Assembly (NCBI RefSeq): GCF_041146395.1
Contig: NC_091002.1
Location: 5,760,501 to 5,824,500 of the forward strand
Length of the DNA: 64,000 nt
Reading direction: 5' to 3'
DNA from: Eulemur rufifrons
Lineage: Eukaryota > Chordata > Mammalia > Primates > Lemuridae
Position numbers and translations under genes: made by a program. Position 1 is the stretch's first letter; the number at the start of each line of letters is the position of its first letter. The notes under the pieces were generated by a model that ran no database searches, was not told where the DNA came from, and saw only the letters and a list, made by a program, of their open reading frames with translations. Shown here one piece after another: positions 33,640 through 43,879 of this stretch.

Positions 33640-33885
33640 GCGCAGGCACAGTGCTCCTCAGCACAGAGCCGGGACTCCCCGCCCAGACCTCATGCTCCGG
33701 GCACAGACCCGGTACTCCCAGCGCAGGCCCAGCGCTCCCGGGCACAGACCCGGTACTCCCCGCGCAGGCCCAGTGCTCCCGGGCACAGACCCGGTGCTCC
33801 CCGCGCAGGCCCAGCGCTCCCGGGCACAGACCCGGTGCTCCCCGCGCAGGCCCAGTGCTCCCGGGCACAGACCCAGGGCTCCCGC
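33640..33885. repeat. 41-bp GC-rich minisatellite
   Basis: Units beginning GGGCACAGACCCGGT start at 33740, 33781, 33822 and 33863, an exact 41-base period. More diverged units lie before 33740. Neighbouring units are nearly identical (differences such as gtactcc/gtgctcc and cagtgctcc/cagcgctcc), so the array was homogenised recently. The 41-base step rotates the frame and produces long Arg/Pro/Gly/Ala frames on both strands without meaning. Confidence 0.9.
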
Positions 33886-34009
33886 GCGGGCTCGGCCCCG
33901 CCCCACCCCGCGCAGCGCAGCCCCGCCACCCCCAGGCGAGCCCACCGCAGGCCGGCTGTAAACCTCCTCCTAACAGCCGGCTCCTGCAGCCGGGAGATAC
34001 TGACTCCGA

Positions 34010-34300
34010 GGAGAAACAATGGCACGAATAAAATAAAAATAAAAAAGTTAATTATCCTTTGTGTTTGTAATTTAATTAAAGATGCAGTAAAGTTTTACTG
34101 TTTTTCCAGGTGATGATGTTTAGAGCCCCGAAAAGCTATTTGTGCTGGTGAGATTAAAGTGCATTTTAAAATGTTCCTCGAGTACTTTCACATTTGTTGA
34201 TAGATTTTTAAATTAAACTTTAAATTGTAATCTAAATTACCTCCAACAATTCATGGTCCCTGTAATGAACTCCCACCGTTCCCGCTGTCATCCGTCGATG
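34010..34300. promoter_or_regulatory. Strong candidate conserved non-coding element
   Basis: A/T-rich unique DNA sits directly between two CpG-rich blocks: 'aaaaagttaattatcc', 'gtaatttaattaaagatg', 'gattaaagtgcattttaaaatg', 'tttttaaattaaac' and 'gtaatctaaattacc'. TAATTA and ATTAAA cores recur. I see no Alu or L1 signature despite the A-rich start. Enhancer or promoter-proximal function is inferred. Confidence 0.5.
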
Positions 34301-34714
34301 ATGGAGTGTGAGCGGCCCTGCCGCGGGCGCCCGGGAGCTGCGGCCCGCAGAGCAGCCCAGCCGCAGAGGCCGGCGGGCCGGGGACGGGCGGACGAACCGA
34401 GAACCGAGACCGCCGGGGCATGGACAGAGGCGGGGCAGGACAGACGGCCGCCACCGGCGCCCGGCGGGGAGAGGGGCTGCACCGCCAGGAGCGTCCAGAC
34501 CCCTCGGGCTGCGAGGGCAGCGGAGCCGAGTTCAGGGTCGGAGGCAAAGCCTGGCCCGGCCCAGTCGCCCCCGCCAGAACCCCAGCCCCGAGGAGGCCAA
34601 GCTCCACCAGAGGCCCCGCCCCGCTGAAGACACGCCCCCATGCCAGAGGCCACGCCCCTGTCACGCCCCTGCGCTGCCCCAGGGGTCTTGTATGCAGCCG
34701 GTGCTCAAACCAAG

Positions 34715-35090
34715 CAGAATTTGATAATTACGCTCCCTCCCTTACAGAAGTAGAAGCTGAAGACAAAACCAATGTTGAATTTTCTATTTTCTCCAAACAC
34801 TTTCCCAAATTTTTCTCTTTTTAAAGTTTATTACCCGAGTTTTCCTGTACATCTTTAATAATGTTGGCAAAACCCACTTAGACTTTCAGTGCCTGTTTGT
34901 GTTTCTAATCAGGCAAAATATCTGTACTTCAGCGACATGGACTCCTTGAGCACTTCACGGGCAAGCCTTGGAGCGATCCCGGAAGTGAGGGTTAGAACAG
35001 CAAGGAAAGTTTGCTTCCGCATCTCACACTGACCTGATGAGAACAGCCCCCCTGGTGCTCCTTTTTTTTTTTTTAAGATGTCAATCCTCA
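34715..35090. promoter_or_regulatory. Candidate conserved non-coding element
   Basis: Unique A/T-rich sequence just after the CpG-rich block: 'gaatttgataattacgctcc', 'tttctattttctcc', 'taaagtttattacccg' and 'tctttaataatgttgg'. It ends in a T13 run at 35061-35073. No frame over 60 codons crosses it. It could equally be a very old unrecognised repeat. Confidence 0.4.
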
Positions 35091-35639
35091 CACGTCCGTC
35101 ACCACCGGCTGTCCTGCTGTCCTGCAGGGTGAATGGGATTCACAGAGCTGCAGCGTCCCTGCCACCCTGCAGCCAACTCGGCCAGCAGCCCGAGGGGCAG
35201 ACCATGCAGGGCCAGCATGCAGGGCTGTGTGCTGTCCCCACGCCCACCTGGCTCCCCAGCTGTGAGGACCTGGAGGCTGGTGGCCCTGGCTGAGACCCCC
35301 TTGGGGGCTGACTTTGGCCTCAGAGAGCTGGCGCCCAAGGTCATAGCCCTCTCAGCAGCCACACGCAACGGCAGTGGATGAGGGGGTTTAAAGGCCCCAT
35401 GTCCCAGTTGGGGGGGGGCGGTCTCTGCAGGACACCCAACTCCAGGCTCCTGATGGGATGGCTCAAGGCCACCATCACTGCCCAGCTCCCCCTGGGCCAC
35501 TCTTGCTTCTTTGCTCCTGGACAGTGTCGATCCCAAGAACGTCCCTGAGCAGCGTCCCGCACACTCATAGCCATCTCCAATCCAGTTCCCAGAGCCCACT
35601 GATGGCTGGAGAGAGGTCCCTCTGCTAGGAAGCACGCAC
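35091..35639. other. GC-rich unique sequence, nothing recognised
   Basis: No gene or repeat is recognised between the island and the first ERV-L remnant. The 178-codon minus frame 35635-35099 has no domain. Confidence 0.45.
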
Positions 35640-37150
35640 CAGGCCTAGGGGGGCCTCTCTAGGCTCTGGAGGCAGCTTAACTCACACTGGAGAACATGGC
35701 TCTAACCCGTGAAAGGTGACATTGCAGGCTGCCAGCTTCACGTGGGGGAGGAGCAGGTCTAGTTTGCAGAGCAGGTGGCCTTCTATGGGGGCAGGAGGAC
35801 CTGTCAGACGCTGCGGGGTTTGGGGTGCATCTCATGGGGAGTGTTGCTGCTTGGAGCTGACAGCAGGCCCTGATATGAGAAGCCCAGTGTAGCACCCCAG
35901 GGTTCTGGGGCATGTGACTCAGAAACACATGTCCTGATGTGCTACTGGGCTCTGATAGAACAAAGAAGCCTGCCCATGGGACACCAAGTGACCCTGCAAC
36001 CAGAACTGTCCATTGGGAGCAGGTTGGCCCCCACACCAGGTGTTCAACCCCCCACACCCTGAGTTGGCCGGGCCCAGGAACAAGCCACGGCAAGGTGGCA
36101 GTGGTGCATGGCATCCATCAAGGCAGGGCCAAGGGCACACGCTGCACAAGCAGTGACCTAGGCCCCATGGGACCTGCCACTGTGGCACTGCACCACTCTC
36201 TGCTCACACCTCAGCCACGTTGGGCCACGTGAAGCTGACAGAGGGGAGCAGCTGAGCTCAGTTGACAGGTGGGTCACAGCCTCAGCGTTGGATGTGGAGG
36301 AAACTCGGGCTGCATGCAGCCGTCTGGGGGCAGCCCTGACCGACGGTTGTGAGGAGTGATCCCTCCAGGGCAGGTCTTTGGGCAGTGAGCCTGCTGTCCA
36401 CTGTGCATGGAAAGAGAAATGGCCCAAGGTTAGGGTATGCAGTCAGGCACCACATGACGATGTTCAGTCAACAACGGATCGCATGTACAGCGGTGGCCCT
36501 GTGAGATTATAACATCGTATTTCCACTGTACCTTTTCTGTATTTAGGTGTGTTTAGTTGCAGTTGCCTGCAGTGTACTGCTGTCCGGTTTGTACCCTAGC
36601 AGCAGGAGGCCCCACCACACAGCCCAGGTGTGCAGGAGGCTGTACCATCTAGGTTCGTGTACATGCACTCTGTGTTGTTCGCTCAATGACAGAATAACCG
36701 ATGGCGCGTTTACCAGGATGTATCCCCATCATTGAGCAACGTGTGACTAGGGGAATAGTTTGGCTAGCTAGTCGGGCCCAGAAGGAAAAAGACTAGACGC
36801 TCAGGATCCAAGAGGTCTGAATGGACCCACGGAAGTGGACCTCAAGTCTTGCATGTGAACACCCGCCAGAGTGCCCACCACACGAGGCACTGAGCAGCCA
36901 AGTCGGCGGAAGGACCCAACCACCAGGCACCAGGTGGCTTGGCTGGCACTCGTGAACAAAGTGGCTGTATGCGCAGGGACAGAGGCTGTGCTGGGGCCCT
37001 TCACCTGCCTGCCTGTGGCCAAGGTTGGTCCATCGCAGGATGCCCCACCTGCTGGCGTCAGAGACCAAGGCTGACCCCTAGAGGGCAGGGCCTCGAGAAG
37101 ACCAACCAGCCCCTTGGTGTCACCGTACAGCTGACCAATAGTGCCACTGC
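35640..37150 (+). mobile_element. ERV-L-type endogenous retrovirus pol remnant (plus)
   Basis: The plus strand reads as decayed class III (ERV-L-like) pol. The end of the reverse transcriptase lies at about 35690-36000 and RNase H at about 35960-36840. The RNase H-integrase connection and the zinc-binding N-terminus of integrase lie at about 36830-37130. In one frame near 36990-37075 the residues 'CPTCWRQRPRLTPR' keep the second Cys pair of the zinc motif. Stops and frameshifts break every part. RNase H is split by the MER2-like element at 36439-36755. No LTR or env is recognised. Confidence 0.7.
36439..36755. mobile_element. MER2/Tigger-type non-autonomous DNA transposon
   Basis: The left end 'cagtcaggcaccacatgacg' and the right end 'catcattgagcaacgtgtgactag' (in part) are imperfect inverted repeats. 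The interior has 'gtgagattataacatcgtatttccactgtacc' (in part) and 'taccatctaggttcgtgtac', as in this mariner-related family. At about 315 bases it is near full length for the short form. It interrupts the RNase H part of the plus-strand ERV-L remnant, so it inserted later. Confidence 0.85.
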
Positions 37151-37559
37151 TAGAACCAGCAGCAGGGACCTTTTCCCCTGCAATGTCCTTCAGTGCGCTC
37201 AGCTTCCTACAAAGGAGAGATACTTAAGAGAATCCTAGTCATCACGGAGCAAGTATTTGAGAGTGAATTAGGAGCTAAGAGACAATAAATTGCTAAGTGT
37301 CACAGTCCCCCCTTTGACTACTCAGCTTCCATGAGCACCATTCTACGTGCATTTGAACTCTCTTGCAGTCCTAAACAGCTCTAGTTTCTACCTAACGAGA
37401 TACGTTATCCTCCTTACAAGTGAAGAAGCGCTCCCCCTTTCCCCAAATAAAGGGCGCAGGCCGCACAGTCATTGCACCCATTGCTCCTCAAGTTCAGTCC
37501 CACTGAATATTCTATTACCGAAACACTAAACGGTAAAGTTAACCTTCAGCAACTCACTT
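37151..37559. other. Junction between the two opposing ERV-L remnants
   Basis: About 400 bases of moderately A/T-rich DNA ('gagacaataaattgctaagtg', 'actctcttgcagtcc', 'ctattaccgaaacactaaacgg') that I cannot assign. It could be 3' retroviral sequence, LTR remains or original target DNA. The breakpoint of any rearrangement should lie here. Confidence 0.4.
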
Positions 37560-38357
37560 ATAAAATAATTGGGAAGGAAGAGAGACAAGAAGAAAATGGT
37601 CAACATGTACAAATAAACACATGCATGTAACAGACAAAAGAGGACACAAAACACAACTGCAGTCCTCATTTCTGCAATCGATGGTCACTAACTGCCCATC
37701 CGTACTTCGCTTGGCCCCAGCTGGGATCCCAGCTGCTCTGGGCTCTCCACCTGGTGGAGTGACCCAAACCTGCAGTGCCAGAGAGGCTGTCTTCAACTGC
37801 CGCACCTTTTTAGGGTTACTGTAGTTCAGGCCTTCTGTGCCCACCGTTTCCTATTAGGCATAGAAGAAACAGGAGGCTCCCGAGAGGACCCCTGGGTTCC
37901 AGGCGTGGTGCCCCTTGCCTCCATGTGCAGCGACAACCTGACTTTCCTTCTGTAACCAAGACCAGTCTCTCCAGCCAGACAGTTCCTGCCCCGCCCTTTT
38001 CTGCCTGTTGTTGGCTGTGGGCGTGAGGAGCCCAAATGGCCACGGTGCATGTTCCAACTCAAGGGAGACACTTCTGTGTCCGCTGGCCAAAGCAACCCCC
38101 CTTGGAGTCTAAGATCACCAAAGACGCAGAGCTCAGCATTACTGGGATGGGAAGCAAAGATTCTGAAAATGAGTTCTCAGGAGTTAGGCTGACAGGAGCA
38201 AATCCCCCTCCCTCCTCGACTCATGAATTCTGGTTATGTGGAAATGGCACCTCATACCGTCTCTGATTCACAGTATGAGCCACACCTTTAAAGGTAACCC
38301 CATCTTTTCAGGCTGTAACCTCCCAGCTGCTTCCATAACCGGGCCTTTGGTGAACCA

Positions 38358-38807
38358 TCAGTTAGGCCAGGGGCTCTGGCTGATGGGGTATGTGGGAGGA
38401 CCGGTCGTTTCTGCAGGCCCAAGCCATGGCCACACTGCCTTTGCTGAGAGGCAGCCTCCTTCACCAGACAAATGCTGGGGGGCATGCCGTGATGGCAGGT
38501 AAGGCATTCTGGGGGTCCACACAGAAGCATTACAAACAGAGAAGGCAAATCCACATCCAGGATATATCTCTATTTGAGTGAAGACAAATCTTTGCTCCCA
38601 CCGTGACCGACGAGATCGGATGTAATGAACCTGCCACTGGAGGGCTGGTGGTCTCCCCGGTCCTGCCGCTGGCCGAGCAGGACTGGCCAGCAGTGGCTGG
38701 GCAGATGGGTCGAGCCCATACCTGCCTCCAGCCTCCACCACGCCCTTGTTCCTGGGCTCTCTGGGCAAGCGCTGGAGCTGCCGGGGGAGGGGCCGACGGA
38801 CAGCCAC
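38358..38807 (-). pseudogene. ERV-L integrase remnant
   Basis: A 149-codon open stretch carries a recognisable piece of the retroviral integrase core at residues about 58-95, including 'WQVHYIRS' and 'GFAFSVCNAS'. The first catalytic Asp of the D,D-35-E triad is expected at the residue after 'WQV', where this copy has His, and no intact second Asp or Glu follows. The upstream 57 residues correspond only loosely to the zinc-binding domain. This is a non-functional fossil. Confidence 0.7.
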
Positions 38808-39512
38808 TGCGAGCGCAGTCTCATCCCCTGAATGTTGGGAGCCTTCCCTGTAGGGCGTGCCTCTGGCAGCTGTTTACATGGGACCCAAACACAGTGTCTT
38901 CATTATCTGTGTCCTTTCTGAGAAGGACACATAGTTTCTGCACATAGTTGCCCAAACTTCCTTGTTACCAATCTTCCAGTCCCATTCATTCCAAATCCCC
39001 GACCATCCAGCCAAACATCAGCAACTGCCCGTGAGTCACCAAAGATCTATGCTGCCCCAGCATGTCTCGGGGCAGACAGGGTGGCCCGAGGTACTGCAGC
39101 AGTTCCGGCTGCTGAGAGGATTCTCCTTCCCCGCTATCCTTCCGTGTCAGCCCCAAATGGGGCAGCTGCAGCTGTCCACTTTTGGGTGGCATCAGCATAT
39201 AGTTCAGCCCCATCTGCAAGCCAGGCTTGGGTATTTTATTCCTTCCCCAGTCCGCTGGCATAGGGAGTGCCCCGCGGGTGTGGGTAGAGAGAAAGGAGGC
39301 TACGTGAGGAGAGTTAGTGCTGAAACCGTCTGAGCACCTGCTCACAAAACTTAACCACACCTTTTGGACCTGCCCAAGCTCCATCTCATAAATGCCATTT
39401 CCGTTTGTGATGGATCACTGCCACGCGTGCTCAACCCTGTGGCTAGGTGGGTCAGACAATGTCCAGCTCATGGTAAGAAGTTCAGGCCACATGGGCACCT
39501 GATGTCCTATGG

Positions 39513-39740
39513 CTAAGTGTTTAGTTCATACCCAGGGCAGTAACAAGGCAGAAGCTGTTTCTCAAAGGGAGTATAATTACCTGCAGGAGAGGGCATAGAT
39601 TTGCTCTGAAACCGTAGATATCTGCTCTGTGATATCCCTGCTGGTGCTTGGCAGAGGCTCCATACAGAATCCCTTTTCGCTATGGATGCTTTGCGTGTCA
39701 CTGGACCTGTCTTAGCACAGATGCTATAACAGAATACCAC
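39513..39740 (-). pseudogene. ERV-L RT-RNase H connection remnant
   Basis: The 75-codon stretch ends with the residues 'NYTPFEKQLLPCYCPGYE', characteristic of the RT connection/RNase H start in this retroviral family, and contains 'SVWSLCQAPAG' before it. Its 5' part is cut by the LTR insertion at 39715. It stops at 39513, after which the homology continues in another frame toward RNase H. Confidence 0.7.
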
Positions 39741-40415
39741 AGACTGGGTGGCTTAAACAACAGACATTTATTTCTCACAGTTCTGGAGGCTGGAATCCCA
39801 AGATCAAGGTGCTGGCAGATTTGGTTCCTGTGAGGTGGTGAGGACTTTCTCTCTTGCTTTCAGAGGCTGCCTCTCACTGTGTCCTCATGTCGGGGGACAG
39901 AGCCCTTTCTCTTTCTATAAGAGGACTAATCCCATTATGGGGGGGGTCTACCCTCATGACCTCCTCTAAACCCAATCATCTCCCAAAGACTCCCATCTCT
40001 AATACCATCACATTGGGGGTTAGGTTTTCTTACTCAATTTTCTGTAGCTATAACGGGATACCACAGACTAGGAGATTAATAAAGAAAAGAAGTTTATTTA
40101 GCGCACGGTTCTGGAGGCTGGGAAGTGCGAGAGCATGGTGTAGCACCTGGTGAGCGCCTTCTTGCTGTGTCATAACATGGCGCAGGGCAACCCGTGGCAG
40201 AAGGGCAGAAGTGAGGAAGCAGAGAGAGCTCACTTTTATAACAAAGCCACCCCCATGATAACAAGCCTACCCCCGTGATAGTGACGTTAACCCATTTATG
40301 AGGACACAGAGATTAAGTTTCCAGTACATGAACTTTTGGGGGACATATTCAAACTACAGCAGCACTTCAACATATGCACTTTGGAGGGGCACAAATATTC
40401 AGTCCATACGAGGAT
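39715..40415 (-). mobile_element. MaLR-type LTR (MLT1-like), split by another LTR
   Basis: The plus strand gives the antisense of an MLT1-class LTR: 'gctataacagaataccacagactgggtggc' (in part), 'ctggaggctggaatcccaag' and 'gtgctggcagatttggttcc', up to 'cacattgggggttagg' at about 40025. The missing end ('cttcaacatatgcactttgg' and 'attcagtccatac') resumes at about 40364. The element is therefore one LTR of about 365 bases, interrupted by the 40026-40360 element. It sits inside the minus-strand ERV-L remnant. Confidence 0.85.
40026..40360 (-). mobile_element. Second MaLR-type LTR nested in the first
   Basis: Antisense landmarks: 'ttactcaattttctgtagctataacgggatacc' (in part) at its start, 'aaagaaaagaagtttattta', 'gcacggttctggaggctgg', 'ataacatggcgcagggc' and 'ctcacttttataac'. 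It ends in 'gggggacatattcaaactacagc'. It interrupts the outer LTR exactly where the outer sequence breaks off and resumes, so it is younger. A 5-base target duplication is not clearly preserved. Confidence 0.85.
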
Positions 40416-40554
40416 CTAAGGTGATGCAGCAGCTGGTACTGTAGACGCAACTTGCTGCAGAGCCTTCTTTTGCACTGGTCCCCACTCAAATCAGCAGCCT
40501 TACAGGTGACTCTGTACACAGGTCAAAGCAGAATACTCTAATGTGGTATATGTT

Positions 40555-40862
40555 TTTTTTTTTTTTTTTTTTGAGACAGAGTCTCACTCTGTTGCCCAGG
40601 CTAGAGTGAGTGCCGTGGCGTCAGCCTAGCTCACAGCAACCTCAAACTCCTGAGCTCAAGCGATCCTCCTGTCTCAGCCTCCCGAGTAGCTGGGACTACA
40701 GGCATGCGCCACCATGCCTGGCTAATTTTCTATATATATTTTTAGCTGTCCATATAATTTCTTTCTATTTTTAGTAGAGATGGGGTCTCGCTCTTGCTCA
40801 GGCTGGTCTCGAACTCCTGAGCTCAAACGATCCGCCCACCTCGGCCTCCCAGAGTGCTAGGC
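40555..40862 (-). mobile_element. Strepsirrhine-type Alu, 5'-truncated, with target duplication
   Basis: A poly-T start (40553-40572, the A-tail of a minus-strand element) is followed by a dimeric Alu. The left-arm words 'gtgagtgccgtggcgtcagc' and the middle insert 'ctatatatatttttagctg' are those of lemur/loris Alus, not of monkey or ape Alus. The element stops at 'gagtgctag', lacking the usual last 30-40 bases. A perfect 15-base duplication, AATGTGGTATATGTT, flanks it at 40540-40554 and 40863-40877. The intact duplication marks a recent insertion by L1-type target-primed integration. Confidence 0.92.
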
Positions 40863-41053
40863 AATGTGGTATATGTTGATTCCAAAATTCAAGACAGCCT
40901 AGAGAGCATTGGACCTCTCTTTTTGTGGTAGTTGGTGCAAAACACAACTTGCCTTTCTCCTTGAAAGGGATGTTTGACGTGCTCCAAACCACTAAACTTC
41001 CAAAATGTCATGAGGGAGCAGACCCTCTTGTGGCCTACCTTCCACCCTCTGGT

Positions 41054-41263
41054 TCACATGTGTCTTACTAAGGCTCCTACCATAATGGCCCTCATCCCAT
41101 GGGTCAGAGCCAAGGTGGGGACTCTGCCGATTGCCAATGCATCTATTCCAACTATACATTGAGAAACTGGGCAAATGACCACAGGATGGGTCATTAGACC
41201 AACTTGGCCCACTGTGAATTGGATCTGCAAGCCCTGACTTTGATGGGTGGGCCACAGTGGCAT
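41054..41263 (-). pseudogene. ERV-L protease remnant
   Basis: The 69-codon frame contains 'FTVGQVGLMTHPVVICPV' and 'CIVGIDALAIG', which fit the C-terminal half of a retropepsin. The N-terminal active-site DTGA-type motif is not seen in frame. The next recognisable homology downstream is RT thumb, showing a deletion of the intervening RT core. Confidence 0.6.
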
Positions 41264-41300
41264 TTTGGGCCCCCAGGAGTTAGTATCAGTTCAGAGCAGA

Positions 41301-43525
41301 TGTTAGTCATCCCCCAAAAATCTGAGATTTCCTTTTCTTCAATACACAGGCACTAGCAAGTGGCCACAGGTCCTTTTTTGGAAGGCTTGGGGGGTGATTT
41401 ATAGCTTACACTTGCAGCAGAGTGGGGCCCTTCCTGGAGAGGACACAACCTCCCCTTGGATCGAGAGCCTCTGTGTCGTGGGCTGACTTGGGTCTAGAAA
41501 CCGGGTGATGGGCCAGATTCTCCCCTGTGGTGACTCGCATTATTGGCTAGCAGACAGTTCTTCTTGTTCTATAGATCAAGCAAGATTCTAGTAGGCTGCC
41601 CATATTTCATTCCTAGGAACATCGTGATCAATTGGCCGCTACCAAAGATCTCTGTAGGTCAAGACGTGCTGTGCCAGCCAGCCCCTGCTACACGGCACGG
41701 TTCACGTGTCCACCTTGTCTCTGACAATTAAGGGCTGCCCCTCAGCCTCTGCTGTTCTGGGGTCTCACCCCCACTGAAGTCAAGGAGCCCATCTCAGGGG
41801 CACACGGAAACCCACCACCTCGCTGGCCGTGAGGCCCGGCTTCCCATAGCTGCTCCCGGCCAACCCAGCCTCGCAGGGACGCCAAGGCTGACCCATTCTC
41901 TAATCAGCACCCTTGGGTCAAGGACCCCAAAGTGGCCTTCCTGAGCTTCCTCTGAATGACACTGCAGTCCAAGATGCTTCCAGCTGGCGTTCTTCCTTCC
42001 CTCTTTCCCTCGTGAAGACCAGACATGCATCGTGTCCTGGAGGCCTTCCCAGCTTCCCTCATTGACATCTCCCCTATTAAAGGTTTCTGATCCCACTTGT
42101 CGTCTGCCTCACAGAGGACATGGACTCACAGCCATGGCACTGAGAGAGGGGTCTGAGAAAACAGAAGCTCAGATGGGGAGGTGGACCAGCCTGCTTGCCC
42201 CCTGGCGGGTGAAAAGGATGCCCACCAAGCGGAGGGCAGGAGCGATAGCCCCAGGCTTTAGGTGGGTCCCAATGAATATATATTTCACCTGGTAAAATAT
42301 CCAGGGGACACCAGGGCAGGTGTGGTGACTCAGGCATTTAAAAGATGGGGGGATAACACCCACAAAACAATGGGGTTGACTGGTTACTACAGCTCACTGA
42401 TGCCGTGCAGGGGGATCAGGAGAAACCGAGGCAGTTCACCCACAGAAGGCTGAGAGCCAGACAGAGCCAAGGGCTGCAGCAGTTGCTCACAGGGCCGCTG
42501 TCTCCTGCAGGGGAAGGACAGTCACAGCACAGCAGCAGACTAAGGACCTAATTGTTAGAGCCCAGAGCTCCAGGGACATCCGACTGCTGAGCCAAGGCTC
42601 ATCTGTTACAAGGAGGGCAGGCCCTGGCGGGGAAAGTGTGGGGCCACGAAATATGGGAGGGGACATCTGAGTGGAAGCCCCGGAGGACATGGCTCTGCAG
42701 ACTCCCCGAACACTCTGGGCTAGCAGAAATAGCCCACCCTTCCCCCATAAGAGCTGGCACTCCTGTTGTGAGGAAGATACCCCCTCCAGGGCAACAGGTG
42801 CCCCCCAGGAGATAGCCCCACCTCATCTCCAGCTGCCCAGACAATGACTAGTGTTAATGCCCAGCACGACCTGGCCGGAGGCGCTGGGCCCGGCAAGGCA
42901 GAGACTATTCAGCAGGGAACTGCGAGGACAGCTGCCTGTGAGGGCAGGTGCGGGCAAGGCCCTGCACTTGGATTTCTAGGGCTCTGGATTGAGGGACCAG
43001 ACTGGATGAGCAAGAATACATCAGTTTGGGGACTCTTCAGGGACTCTTTCTTGGCCATTTAACATCCTGGCAAGGACCTGGTCAATGGGGCACTCATGGG
43101 TGGGTGGCTCTTAGGGACAACTCTCGGTGAAGTGGCAGTGCCCAGCTGTCCTGGAGGAGGCAAAGGAGGGTGGGTGTGTGGTATGGGCCAGAGACCCACC
43201 AGGGTCATGTTGCCTGGAGGGCCCAGTGGACACCTGGCACCAAGGCAGTCAGGAGTGCGCTAGGGAGGGGACCAGCATCACGAGAGGGTGGGCCATCCTC
43301 TGCAGGCCAGGGGGACATGGGAGAGGGGAGGGAAGCCAGGAGGTGGGGTCCCAGGTCTGACGCCTAAGAAGAGGGAAGGAAGGGCAGTGGGATGGAGGCT
43401 GCAGAGCAGTTCTAAGGTCGTTCAGCAAGGCCGAAGTCACCGGACAAAAGAGACTCACGTCTCCCCTGGGAACCAGCCGTGGGCCCTGGCTGGTCACTCA
43501 CTCTCTCTGTGCTTGGTCTGACAAT
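41301..43525. other. Mixed unique sequence, possible retroviral gag
   Basis: 41301-41760 lies where ERV-L gag/protease would continue on the minus strand, but I cannot recognise it. 41760-43525 is anonymous. Nothing supports a gene. Confidence 0.35.
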
Positions 43526-43670
43526 GAAAGCCTGCACTGTGCTTGCTGGATCAAGCACTTTGCATAAATTAGCACATTTAACCCTCGGGGGCCCTGCGCA
43601 GGCCAGGCGCTAGGACAGGGCAGTGAGTTTATGAAACTCTCCTAAGTCCTGCAGCTGCTGGGGGGAGCCC
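43526..43670 (+). mobile_element. MIR SINE
   Basis: 'gatcaagcactttgcataaattagcacatttaaccctc' (in part) near 43549 is the MIR core, followed by decayed 'tgcgcaggccaggcgctagg'. The 3' half is mostly lost. Confidence 0.65.
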
Positions 43671-43879
43671 TCCGGGTTTCTGTTCTCCTGTTCTCCTCTT
43701 CCTCCTGCGGCCTGATGACCATGCCTCCTCCTTGGGGGTCGTGCGCCCAGCATAAAGCCTGGCCCAGAGCTAGAAAACGCTGGAGGAATGTCCCTGCTGT
43801 CCCTGCTGCCTCGCAGGTGTGCCCTGCCTGCTTTCACTCCCTGCCACCAGGGAGCTTTCCAGGGGACGCTCCAGCCAGA

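Larger units (their letters stand above)
32700..34640. promoter_or_regulatory. CpG-rich region, possible CpG island pair
   Basis: CpG dinucleotides are frequent at 32890-33120, 33480-33960 and 34300-34570 (for example 'gccgccgccgggcccgccgc' near 32946 and 'ggccggcgggccggggacgg' near 34368). The rest of the window is depleted. Part of the density comes from the 41-bp tandem repeat at 33640-33880, but 34300-34570 is unique. A CpG island can mark a promoter. No TATA box or first exon with a coding frame can be pointed to, so this is only a candidate. Confidence 0.45.
37560..41300 (-). mobile_element. ERV-L-type endogenous retrovirus remnant (minus)
   Basis: Read on the minus strand from high to low coordinates, the order is protease (41263-41054), RT thumb/connection (40992-40416 with an Alu inside), more RT and RNase H (39740-38990), integrase (about 38900-38300), and a dUTPase-like segment with the pol tail (about 38080-37560). 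A dUTPase after integrase is the ERV-L arrangement. Protease is followed within about 70 bases by the RT thumb, so the RT fingers and palm, with the catalytic aspartates, are deleted. Many stops and frameshifts occur. Inserted within it are two nested LTRs (39715-40415) and a young Alu. No flanking LTRs or env are recognised; sequence above 41300 may be gag but is not recognisable. Confidence 0.75.

Noticed and set aside
33440..33868. Gly/Ala/Cys-rich repeat protein on minus
   Set aside because: Encoded by the 41-bp minisatellite, whose period is not a multiple of three. The apparent peptide repeat changes frame with each unit.
38358..38807. Domesticated integrase gene
   Set aside because: The first catalytic Asp is replaced by His, the rest of the catalytic triad is absent, and the frame covers only part of the domain.
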